Source of the DNA: Granulicella tundricola MP5ACTX9
GTDB lineage: Bacteria > Acidobacteriota > Terriglobia > Terriglobales > Acidobacteriaceae
Direction of reading: 5' to 3'
NCBI RefSeq assembly: GCF_000178975.2
Contig: NC_015064.1
Coordinates: forward strand, 310,001 to 374,000
DNA: 64,000 nucleotides
In this document: in pieces, positions 1 through 11,491 of the stretch
Position numbering within the stretch: the first letter of the stretch is position 1
Layout of the letters: each line of letters starts with the position of its first letter
Notes under the pieces: generated by a model
Database searches by the model: none
Told to the model about the DNA's origin: nothing
The model's input: the letters and a program-made list of their open reading frames with translations, nothing else
Program-made: the position numbers and the translations under genes

Positions 1-194
1 CGAAAGAACTGCAGTTCCCAGATGCTCGATCCGTATCTGCATCGGAAGGAGCAGCCACCAAGCTCCTCCACCTTTGGGCTGGGTGCATAAACAAGGCGCG
101 CGATGCACTCGTCGGCGGAAGACAGCTCAAACTCAGCAAATGGCTTTTGTCTCGCCTCAAAGTGCTTACCTTCTTTTAGGTTTAGTTCAGCCAC
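1..194 (-). CDS. Hypothetical protein, 3' end cut by window edge
   Basis: An open frame starts at a GTG codon at 194 and runs without a stop to the left edge, giving 64 residues that begin VAELNLKEGKHFEARQK. A purine-rich GGGAGAAAAA ribosome-binding stretch lies just before the GTG. The gene follows the HTH gene on the same strand after about 29 bases, so the two may be co-transcribed. I do not recognise the family. The visible part is soluble, has two cysteines near residues 50-54 and no signal peptide. The C-terminus is outside the window. Confidence 0.5.
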   Translation of the reverse strand, partial: MAELNLKEGKHFEARQKPFAEFELSSADECIARLVYAPSPKVEELGGCSFRCRYGSSIWELQFF

Positions 195-223
195 TTTTTC
201 TCCCGAACGGTCTCAATGCGCGA

Positions 224-544
224 TCAGTAGGTGTGCATTTGTAGTTCGACGCTGACGCGTTCATGGCGTTGGAGATGGCCGATGACGCCAAACAAATTTT
301 CAACAGTAGGATTGCCGTTTGGACCAAACATGCGTTGCAGGCTTGGGGACGAGATTTGAGTCATTTTTGATAGTTCGGTGAAGCCGACGGTGGCATTGAT
401 GTAGTTGCGGAGGATGCTGCGCCCGGTGGCAAGATCGCCGTCATAGATGAGTTGCAAACCTTCACGCAGCAATGCCTGGCGAAACGCCGGTTCGCTTTGT
501 GCGCGTTCGCGGATCGTCTCTCGAAAGTCTCTGGTCAACGCCAT
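224..544 (-). CDS. HTH antidote-like protein (HI1420-type)
   Basis: This 106-residue soluble protein resembles the HI1420-like putative addiction-module antidotes, small HTH proteins that usually repress their own operon and neutralise a RelE-type toxin. The fold shows in residues 53-90: FTELSKMTQISSPSLQRMF is the helix-turn-helix, followed by GNPTVENLFGVIGHL as the last helix. The ATG at 544 is chosen because the longer upstream frame is compositionally poor and would overlap the divergent glucosidase gene. No RelE-like toxin lies upstream, where such toxins normally sit, so it may be an orphan regulator. The unknown gene at 1-194 is the only possible partner in view. Confidence 0.65.
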   Translation of the reverse strand: MALTRDFRETIRERAQSEPAFRQALLREGLQLIYDGDLATGRSILRNYINATVGFTELSKMTQISSPSLQRMFGPNGNPTVENLFGVIGHLQRHERVSVELQMHTY

Positions 545-601
545 TCTGAGTTCTCTTATCCGCACTTCTATTGACAGTTTAGACTTGATCCGCGAGGAAT
601 C

Positions 602-3091
602 ATGTCTAAAGCTAAGGTTTTGCAGAGTGTGTTTTGTGGGTTTGGTTTGGCTGGCTTGCTGGTTGTGGGGGCAGCGGGGCAGGACATTACGCCGGATGCT
701 TCTGGGCTTTTGGCGCGGGCGGGTGGGGTTAGGCTGCAGGTCAATGCGCTGCGCGACGATGTGATTCGGGTGCGGATGTGGAAGGGGGATGCGAGACCGG
801 AGGATGCTTCGTGGGCGGTGATCGGGCATGGGAAGGTGCCCGTGACGGCGGAGGCGAAGGGCTTTGCGACCAAGGACCTGCGGATCAGTGTGGATGAGCG
901 GTTGATGCTGACCGTTAGCGATCTGCAAGGCAACGTGCTGCAGAAGGATGCGGCTCCGGTGGCCTGGGAGGGGAACCGGTTTACGGTGAGCAAGCAGCGG
1001 GGGTTCGACGATCATTTCTTTGGGCTGGGAGATAAGCCGGGGCCTTTAGACCGTGGGGGACAGGCGTTCACGATGTGGAACACGGACTCGTTTGGGTGGC
1101 AGGAATCGACCGATCCGATCTACAAGAGTGTGCCGTTCTTCATGGATGTGAACAAGGGGCGCACGCTGGGGGTGTTCCTGGACAATACGTGGCGGACGAG
1201 CTTCGACTTTGGCCGCGCGGATGAGAAACGGTATACGTTTGGGTCTCTCGACGGGCCGCTGGACTACTACCTGATGTATGGGCCTGAGGCGAAGGAGGTG
1301 GTGAAGACGTGGGCGTGGCTGACGGGGCCGACGCCGCTGCCGCCGATGTGGGCGCTGGGCTTTCAGCAGTCGCGGTACTCATACTTTCCGGAGAGCCAGT
1401 TGCGGGAGGTGGCGGACAGGCTGAGGAAGGACAGGATTCCGAGCGATGTGCTTTGGCTGGACATCGACTTCCAGCACAAGAACTGGCCGTTCACCGTGGA
1501 TGAGCAGGGCTATCCGAACTTCAAAGGCATGGTCAAGGATCTGGCGGACGAGAGGTTCAAGCTGGTGGTGATTACGGACCTGCATGTGGCGAAGCAGGCG
1601 GGGGTGGGGTATGCGCCGTATGAGTCGGGCACGGCGGGCGACCACTTTGTGAAGAATCCGGACGGGTCGACGTATGTGGGGGTGGTTTGGCCGGGGCCGG
1701 CGGTGTTTCCGGATTTCACGCGGAAGCAGACTCGGCAGTGGTGGGGCACGCTGTATAAGGGATTTGTGGCGGATGGGGTGGCGGGTTTCTGGAACGATAT
1801 GAACGAGCCGGCGGTGTTCGACGGGCCGGGAAAGACGATGCCGGATACGGTGCAGCACCGGATTGACGAGCCGGGCTTCAAGCCGAGGACGGCGACGCAC
1901 CTGGAGATCCATAACGTGTATGGGATGGAGAACTCGCGTGCGACGTTTGAGGGGCAGCTTGCGCTGCGGCCGAATGAGCGTCCGTTTGTGATGACGCGTG
2001 CGAGCTATGCAGGGGGGCAAAGGTATGCCACGACCTGGACGGGAGACAACAGTGCGACGTGGAACCATCTGCGGATGACGGTGCCGCAACTGGTGAACCT
2101 GGGGCTGAGTGGGTTTTCTCTGGCCGGGGCGGATGTGGGCGGATTTGCGGGGTCGCCGCCGGCTGATCTGCTGACGAAGTGGTTGGAGATCTCGGCGTTT
2201 CAGCCGATCGACCGGGACCACTCGGCGAAGGGGACTCGGATGCATGAGGTGTGGGTGGATGGGCCGGAGCAGGAGGCGATCCGGCGGCGGTTCATCGAGG
2301 AGCGTTATAAGCTGATGCCGTACCTGTATACGGTGGCGGAGGAGACGAGCCGGGATGGCGTGCCGTTCAATCGACCGCTGTTTCTGGAGTTTCCGCGGGC
2401 GACGGCGGATGGGAGTCCGTACGATCTGACGACGGGTGGTGGGGAGTTCATGGTGGGGGAAAGGCTGCTGGTTGCGCCGAATCCCTCGCCCGAGGAGGTT
2501 GCGCCGTATACGATTCATCTGCCGCCGGGGACCTGGTACGACTACTGGACGGGCGAGCAGACGACCAGGGCGGGGGCTGTGGGGACGTTGGATCTGGAGC
2601 AGCGGGATAAGGTGATCGCACAGAAGCCGCTGCTGGTGACGCCGAAGCTCGAAGAGCTGCCGGTGTATGTGCGCGGGGGGACGATTCTGCCGATTGCGCC
2701 GCTGACGCAGAACACCGCCGAGGTTCCGAATGGGCCGCTGACATTGAGGGTCTATCCGCTGGCTGCGGGGCTGAATACGCCGGGCGAGAGCTGCTCGGGT
2801 GAGGTGTATGCGGATGACGGGCATAGCTTCGATTTCAAACGCGGGGAGTTTGCGCGGGTGAAGTTTAGCTGCGCTGTGGGTGCGGATGGGGGGCTGACCT
2901 TCGAGGTGGCGAAGCAGGAAGGGAAGTGGAAGCCCTGGTGGAAGGAGTATCGGGTTGAGGTTGTGGGTTGGACTCCGGGGAAGAATGAGGCTACATTCAA
3001 CGGCAAGGGCTTGAAGATGACGCAGGTGGATGGGCGCTGGGGGGTGACGGTTCCGGCAAATGGGGCGGCGGGGAGGGTGGAGTTGCGGTAG
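602..3091 (+). CDS. Exported GH31 alpha-glucosidase-type hydrolase
   Basis: An 829-residue family GH31 glycoside hydrolase, probably cleaving alpha-glucosides or alpha-xylosides outside the cytoplasm. Residues 1-26 form a signal peptide (KVLQSVFCGFGLAGLLVVGA, then AAGQ). The N-terminal beta-sandwich domain covers roughly 30-230. The (beta/alpha)8 barrel follows, with the family motif GFWNDMNEP, whose Asp399 is the expected nucleophile; the acid/base Asp is probably in TWTGDNSATW. C-terminal beta domains complete the usual length. A GCGAGGAAT ribosome-binding site precedes the ATG. The gene is divergent from the HTH gene with 57 bases between them. The exact substrate cannot be read from the sequence. 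Confidence 0.93.
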   Translation: MSKAKVLQSVFCGFGLAGLLVVGAAGQDITPDASGLLARAGGVRLQVNALRDDVIRVRMWKGDARPEDASWAVIGHGKVPVTAEAKGFATKDLRISVDERLMLTVSDLQGNVLQKDAAPVAWEGNRFTVSKQRGFDDHFFGLGDKPGPLDRGGQAFTMWNTDSFGWQESTDPIYKSVPFFMDVNKGRTLGVFLDNTWRTSFDFGRADEKRYTFGSLDGPLDYYLMYGPEAKEVVKTWAWLTGPTPLPPMWALGFQQSRYSYFPESQLREVADRLRKDRIPSDVLWLDIDFQHKNWPFTVDEQGYPNFKGMVKDLADERFKLVVITDLHVAKQAGVGYAPYESGTAGDHFVKNPDGSTYVGVVWPGPAVFPDFTRKQTRQWWGTLYKGFVADGVAGFWNDMNEPAVFDGPGKTMPDTVQHRIDEPGFKPRTATHLEIHNVYGMENSRATFEGQLALRPNERPFVMTRASYAGGQRYATTWTGDNSATWNHLRMTVPQLVNLGLSGFSLAGADVGGFAGSPPADLLTKWLEISAFQPIDRDHSAKGTRMHEVWVDGPEQEAIRRRFIEERYKLMPYLYTVAEETSRDGVPFNRPLFLEFPRATADGSPYDLTTGGGEFMVGERLLVAPNPSPEEVAPYTIHLPPGTWYDYWTGEQTTRAGAVGTLDLEQRDKVIAQKPLLVTPKLEELPVYVRGGTILPIAPLTQNTAEVPNGPLTLRVYPLAAGLNTPGESCSGEVYADDGHSFDFKRGEFARVKFSCAVGADGGLTFEVAKQEGKWKPWWKEYRVEVVGWTPGKNEATFNGKGLKMTQVDGRWGVTVPANGAAGRVELR

Positions 3092-3125
3092 AGCCAGCTG
3101 CCATAAATATGGTAGGTTGGAGAGC

Positions 3126-3359
3126 ATGAGGACGACGATCGATATTCCGGACCCGATCTATCGTGAGTTGAAGGCCAGGGCTGCGCGGGAGGGGACTTCG
3201 GTGAAGCAGATTATTTTGCGCAGCGTCGCGAGTGCGCCGGCTAAGGCTGAAGCTGTCTCTGCGAAGGTCAAGGGACGATATCCGCTGCTTTCTTCCAAGG
3301 AGCCGGGAGCGTTGAAGCTCGGCGAGGAAGGTGTCTACGAGTACATCCCATTTCCCTGA
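3126..3359 (+). CDS. vapB: VapB-like antitoxin
   Basis: A 77-residue protein starting MRTTIDIPDPIYRELKARAA, the typical ribbon-helix-helix opening of VapB/CopG antitoxins: a DNA-contacting beta strand followed by two helices up to about residue 45. The rest (residues 46-77) would bind and block the toxin. It overlaps the next gene, a PIN toxin, by 29 bases, as in many vapBC operons. The ATG at 3126 is preferred over an earlier in-frame start because the family consensus begins there. Such antitoxins normally bind their own promoter, here the 34-base gap after the glucosidase gene. Confidence 0.85.
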   Translation: MRTTIDIPDPIYRELKARAAREGTSVKQIILRSVASAPAKAEAVSAKVKGRYPLLSSKEPGALKLGEEGVYEYIPFP

Positions 3360-3771
3360 TGTGAATGTGTGGGTGGCGCTGGCGCATGAGCGGCATACGC
3401 ATCATCGCGTGGCGTCTGAGTGGATCGACTCGGTGGGGCCGCGGAGTGCGCTCTACTTTTGTCGCATCTCGCAGCTTGGGTTGCTAAGGACGTTGACGAC
3501 CGGCGGTGCGATGGGTGGGGACGTGCTGACTCAGGCACAGGCTTGGATGACCTACGATTCCTTCCTCGAAGACAGCCGCAACCGCTTTATGGATGAACCG
3601 GCAGGTATCGAGCAGGAGTTCCGCGAACGTACCTTTCGCGACGAAGCCTCGAACAAACTATGGGCCGATGCTTACTTCGCGACGTTTGCGCAGCTTGCGG
3701 GTCTGAAGCTGGTGACCTTCGATAAGGCTCTGGCAAAGAGCGTTCCGGGTGCGCTCCTGCTCCGCTTGTAG
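3331..3771 (+). CDS. vapC: VapC-like PIN-domain ribonuclease toxin
   Basis: A 146-residue PIN-domain protein. Known VapC toxins are magnesium-dependent RNases that cut tRNA or rRNA when not held by VapB. The first catalytic Asp is in FPDVNVW (Asp10), which requires the GTG start at 3331 because later starts would remove it. Further acidic residues expected in the site are in RFMDEP, NKLWADAYFATFA and TFDKAL. The gene overlaps vapB by 29 bases, and a GAGGAAG stretch sits directly before the GTG, closer than usual, so translation is probably coupled to vapB. Length and motif order fit the family. Confidence 0.87.
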   Translation: MSTSTSHFPDVNVWVALAHERHTHHRVASEWIDSVGPRSALYFCRISQLGLLRTLTTGGAMGGDVLTQAQAWMTYDSFLEDSRNRFMDEPAGIEQEFRERTFRDEASNKLWADAYFATFAQLAGLKLVTFDKALAKSVPGALLLRL

Positions 3772-3798
3772 CGGTCGCAAGATCGCACCCGGTTGTTG

Positions 3799-5865
<2,067 letters not shown>

Positions 5866-5870
5866 ATGAC

Positions 5871-6371
5871 TTGGCGCTTGCGGACGATCTTCTGCTTCAG
5901 GCGCGCGACCTGGCCAACTGGGGAGAGAGCCGCCCGCGTCAGGCAAGTTTGCGCCGTTCGGTTTCCACTGCCTACTATGCTTTGTTTCACCTGCTGGTTC
6001 AGGATGCAGCGAAACGCTTGAGTCCGGGGTCGCCGAACGGTCTGACTCAGCAAATTGGGCGTGCATTTGTTCACGGTGATATGAAGCAAGCATGCAAATC
6101 AATCACGGCTCAGCCAACGAGCGTGCTGCTGACTCTTCGACCACAGGGCTTTTCTCTTCGCCTGCAGTCCGTCGCCGGAACCTTTGTCAATCTGCAAGAG
6201 CAGCGTCATGCGGCGGACTATGATCTGACCCGCACATATACACGAATCGATGTTTTGAACGTCGTTGACACTGCCCAAGATGCGTTTGCAGACTGGCGTA
6301 ATGTGCGCCGAACAGCCGAAGCTAACGTCTTCTGTGCGGCGTTGCTTTTTCACCGCACGTGGGGACGGTGA
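5871..6371 (+). CDS. HEPN-domain protein
   Basis: A 166-residue all-helical HEPN protein of the UPF0332-like type. Residues 24-45 carry the hallmark SLRRSVSTAYYALFHLLVQ, and a second signature RHAADYDL lies near residue 125. Many HEPN proteins are metal-independent RNases in toxin-antitoxin or defence modules, while others only bind nucleotide or partner proteins. The predicted start is TTG at 5871, 8 bases after a GAGG ribosome-binding stretch that overlaps the stop of the partner gene; the nearby ATG at 5866 is out of frame. The stop overlaps the yraN start by one base. Nuclease activity is unproven because the expected R-x4-6-H motif is not clear. Confidence 0.8.
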   Translation: MALADDLLLQARDLANWGESRPRQASLRRSVSTAYYALFHLLVQDAAKRLSPGSPNGLTQQIGRAFVHGDMKQACKSITAQPTSVLLTLRPQGFSLRLQSVAGTFVNLQEQRHAADYDLTRTYTRIDVLNVVDTAQDAFADWRNVRRTAEANVFCAALLFHRTWGR

Positions 6372-6862
6372 TGCTGCTGAACTGGCGATTGGATGTGCAG
6401 CGCTGGGCTCTGTTGCGGCTGCAGGGGGTGGCTGCGAGGCGGCGACGAGGGCCCAAGGTGGCGCGGCATCTGGCGGTGGGCGAGCGGGGTGAGTTTGAGG
6501 CTATGTTCTATCTGCGGCGGCTGGGATACCAGTTTGTGGAGCGGCGGTGGCGTAGCCCGGAGCTGCGGGGGGATCTCGACCTGATCGGCTGGGATGGGGA
6601 GACGCTTTGTTTTGTTGAGGTCAAGGCCCGCACGGCACGGGACCTTGCGCCGGCGGAGGCCAGTGTCGACGAGCAGAAGAAGGCGATGCTGCGGAGAATG
6701 GCGCGGGCGTATCGGCGAACGCTGCCGAGGGAGGATCGCAAGGATTTGGCGCTGCGGTTCGACGTGGTTTCGGTCTATCTGCTGGGGCAAACGGTGGAGT
6801 GTGAGTTGGTGCGAGATGCGTTTGCGTTCGTCTCGGATGAAGAGGTTGGGTTTCAGTTCTAA
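6371..6862 (+). CDS. yraN: UPF0102 (YraN) family nuclease-fold protein
   Basis: A 163-residue protein with the restriction-endonuclease-like fold of the YraN family, whose cellular role is not settled (a link to DNA recombination or repair has been suggested). After a basic N-terminal extension (residues 10-33), the core shows GERGEFEAMFYLRRLGYQF, then GDLDLIGWDGETLCFVEVKAR. The Asp and the E-V-K triad are the expected metal-binding residues. The start ATG at 6371 overlaps the HEPN stop in a TGATG arrangement; two GTG codons slightly upstream are possible alternatives. The overlap suggests transcription with the HEPN pair. Confidence 0.88.
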   Translation: MLLNWRLDVQRWALLRLQGVAARRRRGPKVARHLAVGERGEFEAMFYLRRLGYQFVERRWRSPELRGDLDLIGWDGETLCFVEVKARTARDLAPAEASVDEQKKAMLRRMARAYRRTLPREDRKDLALRFDVVSVYLLGQTVECELVRDAFAFVSDEEVGFQF

Positions 6863-6933
6863 ATCCTTGCTTGCACCAAGTGGCCGTTTTCAGGGTTTCT
6901 GGTGTCTAAGTACTCAGAGGACGGTGGACGACA

Positions 6934-7437
6934 ATGACTTTGCTGAACGCGCCGGCGTATAACGAGCGGAAAGAACGCACGATCAAGGCGACGATCATCG
7001 GTAGCGGCTTACTGGTGGCTTTGATCATCATCATCGGCGTGGGCGGATTTCTGGTGGGGCATGGCTGGTTCTTCTCCAACCTGCCGGCGGAGCATCGGGT
7101 GAGCACGTTCTTCGACGCGCTGGAGGCCAATAACTACGACAAGGCCTTTGGGATCTACACCAACGACGCCGACTGGAAGCAGCATCCGGATCAGCATAAG
7201 GATTACGGCATCGACCGCTTTACCGAGGACTGGACAAAGGACAGTCCTGCGGATGGTCCGATCATTTCGCACCATGTCGACATCTCGAAGACGGATGGTA
7301 CGGGGAACTTTGGTTCCGGGATTATCGTCGCCGTGCGGGTGAACTCTGCCAAGACCCAGAACAAGAAGCTCTTCATGTACTACGTCCGCAAGGACGGTAC
7401 GCTGACCTGGCCGGCGTTCCACCAGCTCGAATACTAG
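6934..7437 (+). CDS. Membrane-anchored hypothetical protein
   Basis: A 167-residue protein with a short cytoplasmic start, one transmembrane helix at residues 19-44 (ATIIGSGLLVALIIIIGVGG) and an extracytoplasmic domain of about 120 residues. The domain reads like an NTF2/DUF4878-type fold (RVSTFFDALEANNYDKAFGIYT, ending TWPAFHQLEY), a shape used by many small envelope proteins of unknown role. This assignment is only by general pattern. It stands alone between yraN and the dehydrogenase, with 71 and 48 bases on either side. Confidence 0.75.
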   Translation: MTLLNAPAYNERKERTIKATIIGSGLLVALIIIIGVGGFLVGHGWFFSNLPAEHRVSTFFDALEANNYDKAFGIYTNDADWKQHPDQHKDYGIDRFTEDWTKDSPADGPIISHHVDISKTDGTGNFGSGIIVAVRVNSAKTQNKKLFMYYVRKDGTLTWPAFHQLEY

Positions 7438-7485
7438 GGCGCTGGTAGTAGACTGGCACTCCGGTACTTCAAGGGGGATGGTGCG

Positions 7486-9042
<1,557 letters not shown>

Positions 9043-9072
9043 CGCTCAACTTTGCAAGTTCTGGAGAAATGA

Positions 9073-9762
9073 ATGCTGCTGCGGAAGCGTGTTGTTGCCG
9101 GTCTGTTTGCCTTAGCTCTATCAACCCCACTGATGCACGCCCAGTTTTCGGGGCAGTCGCCGCGTGACAACTTCCGCGATACGTCCATCCTGCGCCCACC
9201 GGCCGGGAGCAAGGTTGCGATCATCGTGTTTGAGGATCTGGGCTGCCCGGCCTGCGCCAAGGCTCATCCGTACGAGCAGGAGGTGCAGAAGAGCACCGGC
9301 GCGACGCTGGTGCGGTATGACTTTCCGCTTGAAGGGCACATCTGGACCTTCGACGGCGCTGTTGCTGCCCGCTACATCCAGGACAAGATCAATCCGAAGC
9401 TGGCGGACCAGTTCCGCAGCGACGTCTTCGCCTCGCAGATGCAGATCTCAAACCGCGAGGACCTGCATGCGTACACGGACAAATGGCTGAAGGCCCACGG
9501 GCAGAACCCGCCGTTCGTGATGGATCCGGGCGGCAAGCTGGCTGCTGAGGTGAAGGCCGACTACGACCTTGGCCGCAGGCTGAACGTCGAGTACACCCCG
9601 ACGATTGTGGTGGTCACGAAGGACCACTACCAGGTGATCTCCGGCACGGCCTCGCTCAACTTCGATCCCGGTAACCTGCAGCGTGCGACCGAAGCAGCGG
9701 TGGCGCAGACCAAGTCGGCTCCGGCACATGCTGCCGCGGCGAAGAAGACCTCGGCTCACTGA
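9073..9762 (+). CDS. Exported DsbA-like thioredoxin-fold protein
   Basis: A 229-residue secreted thioredoxin-fold protein. Residues 1-24 form a signal peptide ending THSE-type small residues (STPLMHA/QF). The active site is CPAC (Cys58 and Cys61) in FEDLGCPACAKAHPYEQE, followed by the helical insertion of DsbA-like proteins and the cis-proline loop VEYTPTIVVV. It probably acts as a thiol oxidase or disulfide isomerase in the periplasm. The C-terminal tail is Ala/Lys/His-rich. The ATG at 9073 follows a CTGGAGAAATG ribosome-binding site; an ATG four bases earlier is out of frame. The gene ends inside a strong hairpin. Confidence 0.88.
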   Translation: MLLRKRVVAGLFALALSTPLMHAQFSGQSPRDNFRDTSILRPPAGSKVAIIVFEDLGCPACAKAHPYEQEVQKSTGATLVRYDFPLEGHIWTFDGAVAARYIQDKINPKLADQFRSDVFASQMQISNREDLHAYTDKWLKAHGQNPPFVMDPGGKLAAEVKADYDLGRRLNVEYTPTIVVVTKDHYQVISGTASLNFDPGNLQRATEAAVAQTKSAPAHAAAAKKTSAH

Positions 9763-9785
9763 GACCCAAACGCCTCAGTGAGCCG
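9752..9785. terminator. Bidirectional hairpin between convergent genes
   Basis: A perfect 12-bp stem, CGGCTCACTGAG paired with CTCAGTGAGCCG, encloses a 10-base loop. The stop codon of the DsbA-like gene is within the left arm. No T-run follows on either strand, so termination efficiency is uncertain, but its place between convergent stops fits a shared terminator. Confidence 0.6.
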
Positions 9786-9795
9786 GTGACGAAGA

Positions 9796-10359
9796 TTACT
9801 TCTCGCTCGTCGGTGGGGCGATGTTCTTCAGCCGCAGGTAGGTGGATAGCTCCGCGTACTGTTCGTTGTCATGCGAGACATTGCCCCAGGCCATGCCGAT
9901 GCGGGAGCGCTTGCCTTTGCCTTGCGTCAGCATCTCGGAGATGTTGGCATCGGTCAGTGCGCCGTAGGCCTTGTCGCACTCGGCGAACGAGGCTTTGAGG
10001 CCCGCGACGATGGCGTCTTTTCCAACTGCTTCGGTGGGAACGGACGCCGGATCGAACTTGCCGCCGTTCAGCGTGGTGCAGGTGTGGAACTGCGCCTCGG
10101 TGACGTGATTCACGACGCGCGCGTAGGTGCGGATATCGGCTGTGGGCTTGTAGTCGTAGTCGGCGGCGGGCATCTTCTCCGCAGCCTTGATGACGTTATC
10201 CTTCACGCGGTTGTAGGTCGCCAGCACCTCGCTGGCGGGACCGGTGGTGACCGGCGGCGCGGGCATCGGCATGGACATCTGCTGGGCTGAAGCGGGCAGC
10301 GCCAAGGCGGGCAAGGCAAGGGCGGCGGCGGAGGTAAGGGCGAGCAGCGTGCGATTCAT
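9796..10359 (-). CDS. Exported DinB-like protein
   Basis: A 187-residue protein with a signal peptide (residues 1-25, MNRTLLALTSAAALALPALA) and a four-helix DinB/YfiT-like domain: EVLATYNRVKDNVIKAAEKMPAADYDYKPT at the start, RTYARVVNHVTEAQFHTC with one His ligand, and WGNVSHDNEQYAELSTYLR with a second conserved His. The family contains metal-binding enzymes, including thiol-dependent transferases, but most members have no known substrate. The ATG at 10359 begins the signal peptide, and longer upstream frames lack one. An exported version is common in Acidobacteriota and its role is unknown. Confidence 0.83.
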   Translation of the reverse strand: MNRTLLALTSAAALALPALALPASAQQMSMPMPAPPVTTGPASEVLATYNRVKDNVIKAAEKMPAADYDYKPTADIRTYARVVNHVTEAQFHTCTTLNGGKFDPASVPTEAVGKDAIVAGLKASFAECDKAYGALTDANISEMLTQGKGKRSRIGMAWGNVSHDNEQYAELSTYLRLKNIAPPTSEK

Positions 10360-10439
10360 GAGTGACCTTTCGCTTACAACTCTGAGAGTATCCGTACCGG
10401 GATGATGGAACAAGCGATACTTCCGGCTTGAAAGCACAA

Positions 10440-10475
10440 ACGGCTCACCCGAAAAAACATCTCCAGGTGAGCCGT
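10440..10475 (-). terminator. Hairpin after secreted-protein gene
   Basis: A 10-bp stem (ACGGCTCACC with GGTGAGCCGT) and a 16-base loop lie 17 bases after the stop of the gene at 10493-11260. On the minus strand the stem is followed by TTTGTGCTTT, a weak T-rich tract, fitting a rho-independent terminator for that gene. Confidence 0.55.
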
Positions 10476-10492
10476 CAGTGCAGAGCGCAACG

Positions 10493-11260
10493 CTACGACT
10501 TCTTCGCCGCCGCACGCTTGGCGATACGCGTCACCGAGCCGTCCGGCATCACGATGTACTTGTCGCCGGTCGTCTCTTCGATGTACGAGTTCTTGCTGCC
10601 GGTGACGAGCGTGACCTCACGCGCGTCAGTCTGACCGGGTGCCGTCAGGATGAAGTGCTTGCCGTCACCGGTGTCCTGGACCGGAGCTTTGGCCATGGGA
10701 GGCGGAGCGACAGGAGCAGCAGCGGCGATCGCCGGCGAAGGTGCCGCCGTAGGAGCCGAGCCCGTGAAGGCCGTGATCTGCCCGGTCTGGCGGAAGTGGA
10801 CGTACTCCGGTCCCTTGATGCCGGCGACGCACTGCGAGTAAGCGTCCGTGCCCACCTGCTGGCCGATGGCCGTGGTGCTGGCTACGTTATCGCTGTTACG
10901 GTCCGTGCGCTGGGTTGCACCGGTGGCTGCGGCAGTCTGCGCGCCGTTGTTGTTGCCGCCCCACCAGCCGTAGCCGCTCTTGCGGGAGATGGCGCTGGTG
11001 GCCGCACCGGTGATGCCGGTGACCGCGCCCTGCTTCATCTTATCGTTGTCCTGGCCGTGCTCGCGCTTATGCAGGGTGTCCTGCTCGGACGCAAGCTGTG
11101 AGGTGGCCTGGCCCCGGCACTGCGAGATCTGGTCGGCGGTGATGGGCATCATCTCCATGGTGATGCCGTCCGCGGGGCCGGCAGCGGGCGCCTGGCCGGA
11201 GGCGGCAAGGGCAAAGGCGGAGAGGCAGGTGGCCGTGAGGAGGGAAAGGGTGCGGGTCAT
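10493..11260 (-). CDS. Secreted hypothetical protein
   Basis: A 255-residue exported protein of no family I recognise. A signal peptide occupies about residues 1-23 (MTRTLSLLTATCLSAFALAA). The middle contains a conserved-looking cysteine pair, a glycine-rich piece (KSGYGWWGGNNNGAQ) and an Ala/Pro linker at residues 165-190. The C-terminal 60 residues (TGDGKHFILTAPGQTDAREV, then TGDKYIVMPDGSVTRIAKR) look like a small beta domain and end with a basic AAAKKS tail. The start at 11260 gives the signal peptide; an upstream ATG in the longer frame would bury it. It stands alone with its own terminator. Confidence 0.7.
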   Translation of the reverse strand: MTRTLSLLTATCLSAFALAASGQAPAAGPADGITMEMMPITADQISQCRGQATSQLASEQDTLHKREHGQDNDKMKQGAVTGITGAATSAISRKSGYGWWGGNNNGAQTAAATGATQRTDRNSDNVASTTAIGQQVGTDAYSQCVAGIKGPEYVHFRQTGQITAFTGSAPTAAPSPAIAAAAPVAPPPMAKAPVQDTGDGKHFILTAPGQTDAREVTLVTGSKNSYIEETTGDKYIVMPDGSVTRIAKRAAAKKS

Positions 11261-11491
11261 AGCAAAATGCTCCTGGAAATTGAAGGTAATCATCCATACT
11301 GCTGAGCGTGCAAAGGCTCGTTTTTCTGGGGACGCGATTATCCTACGCCGAATTTTGTTCGTTGCAAGCCAAAAGACGTGTGTTTTCACAGGTTTCCCGG
11401 AGGGCGGGAAGATTGGGAAAAGCCGGGCCGCCGCCGGAATCGGGGAGATTCCAGCGGCAGGCTGCCGTGTGTTTCTGTCTAGCTGTCTGGT

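Noticed and set aside
571..576. TTGACA as -35 box for the GH31 gene
   Set aside because: A 17-base spacer would place the -10 box on the ribosome-binding site and start codon.
1379..3127. 582-codon minus-strand frame opposite the GH31 gene
   Set aside because: It is a shadow of the high-GC GH31 gene: its product is Arg/Pro/His-rich with no domain, while the plus strand is a clear GH31 enzyme.
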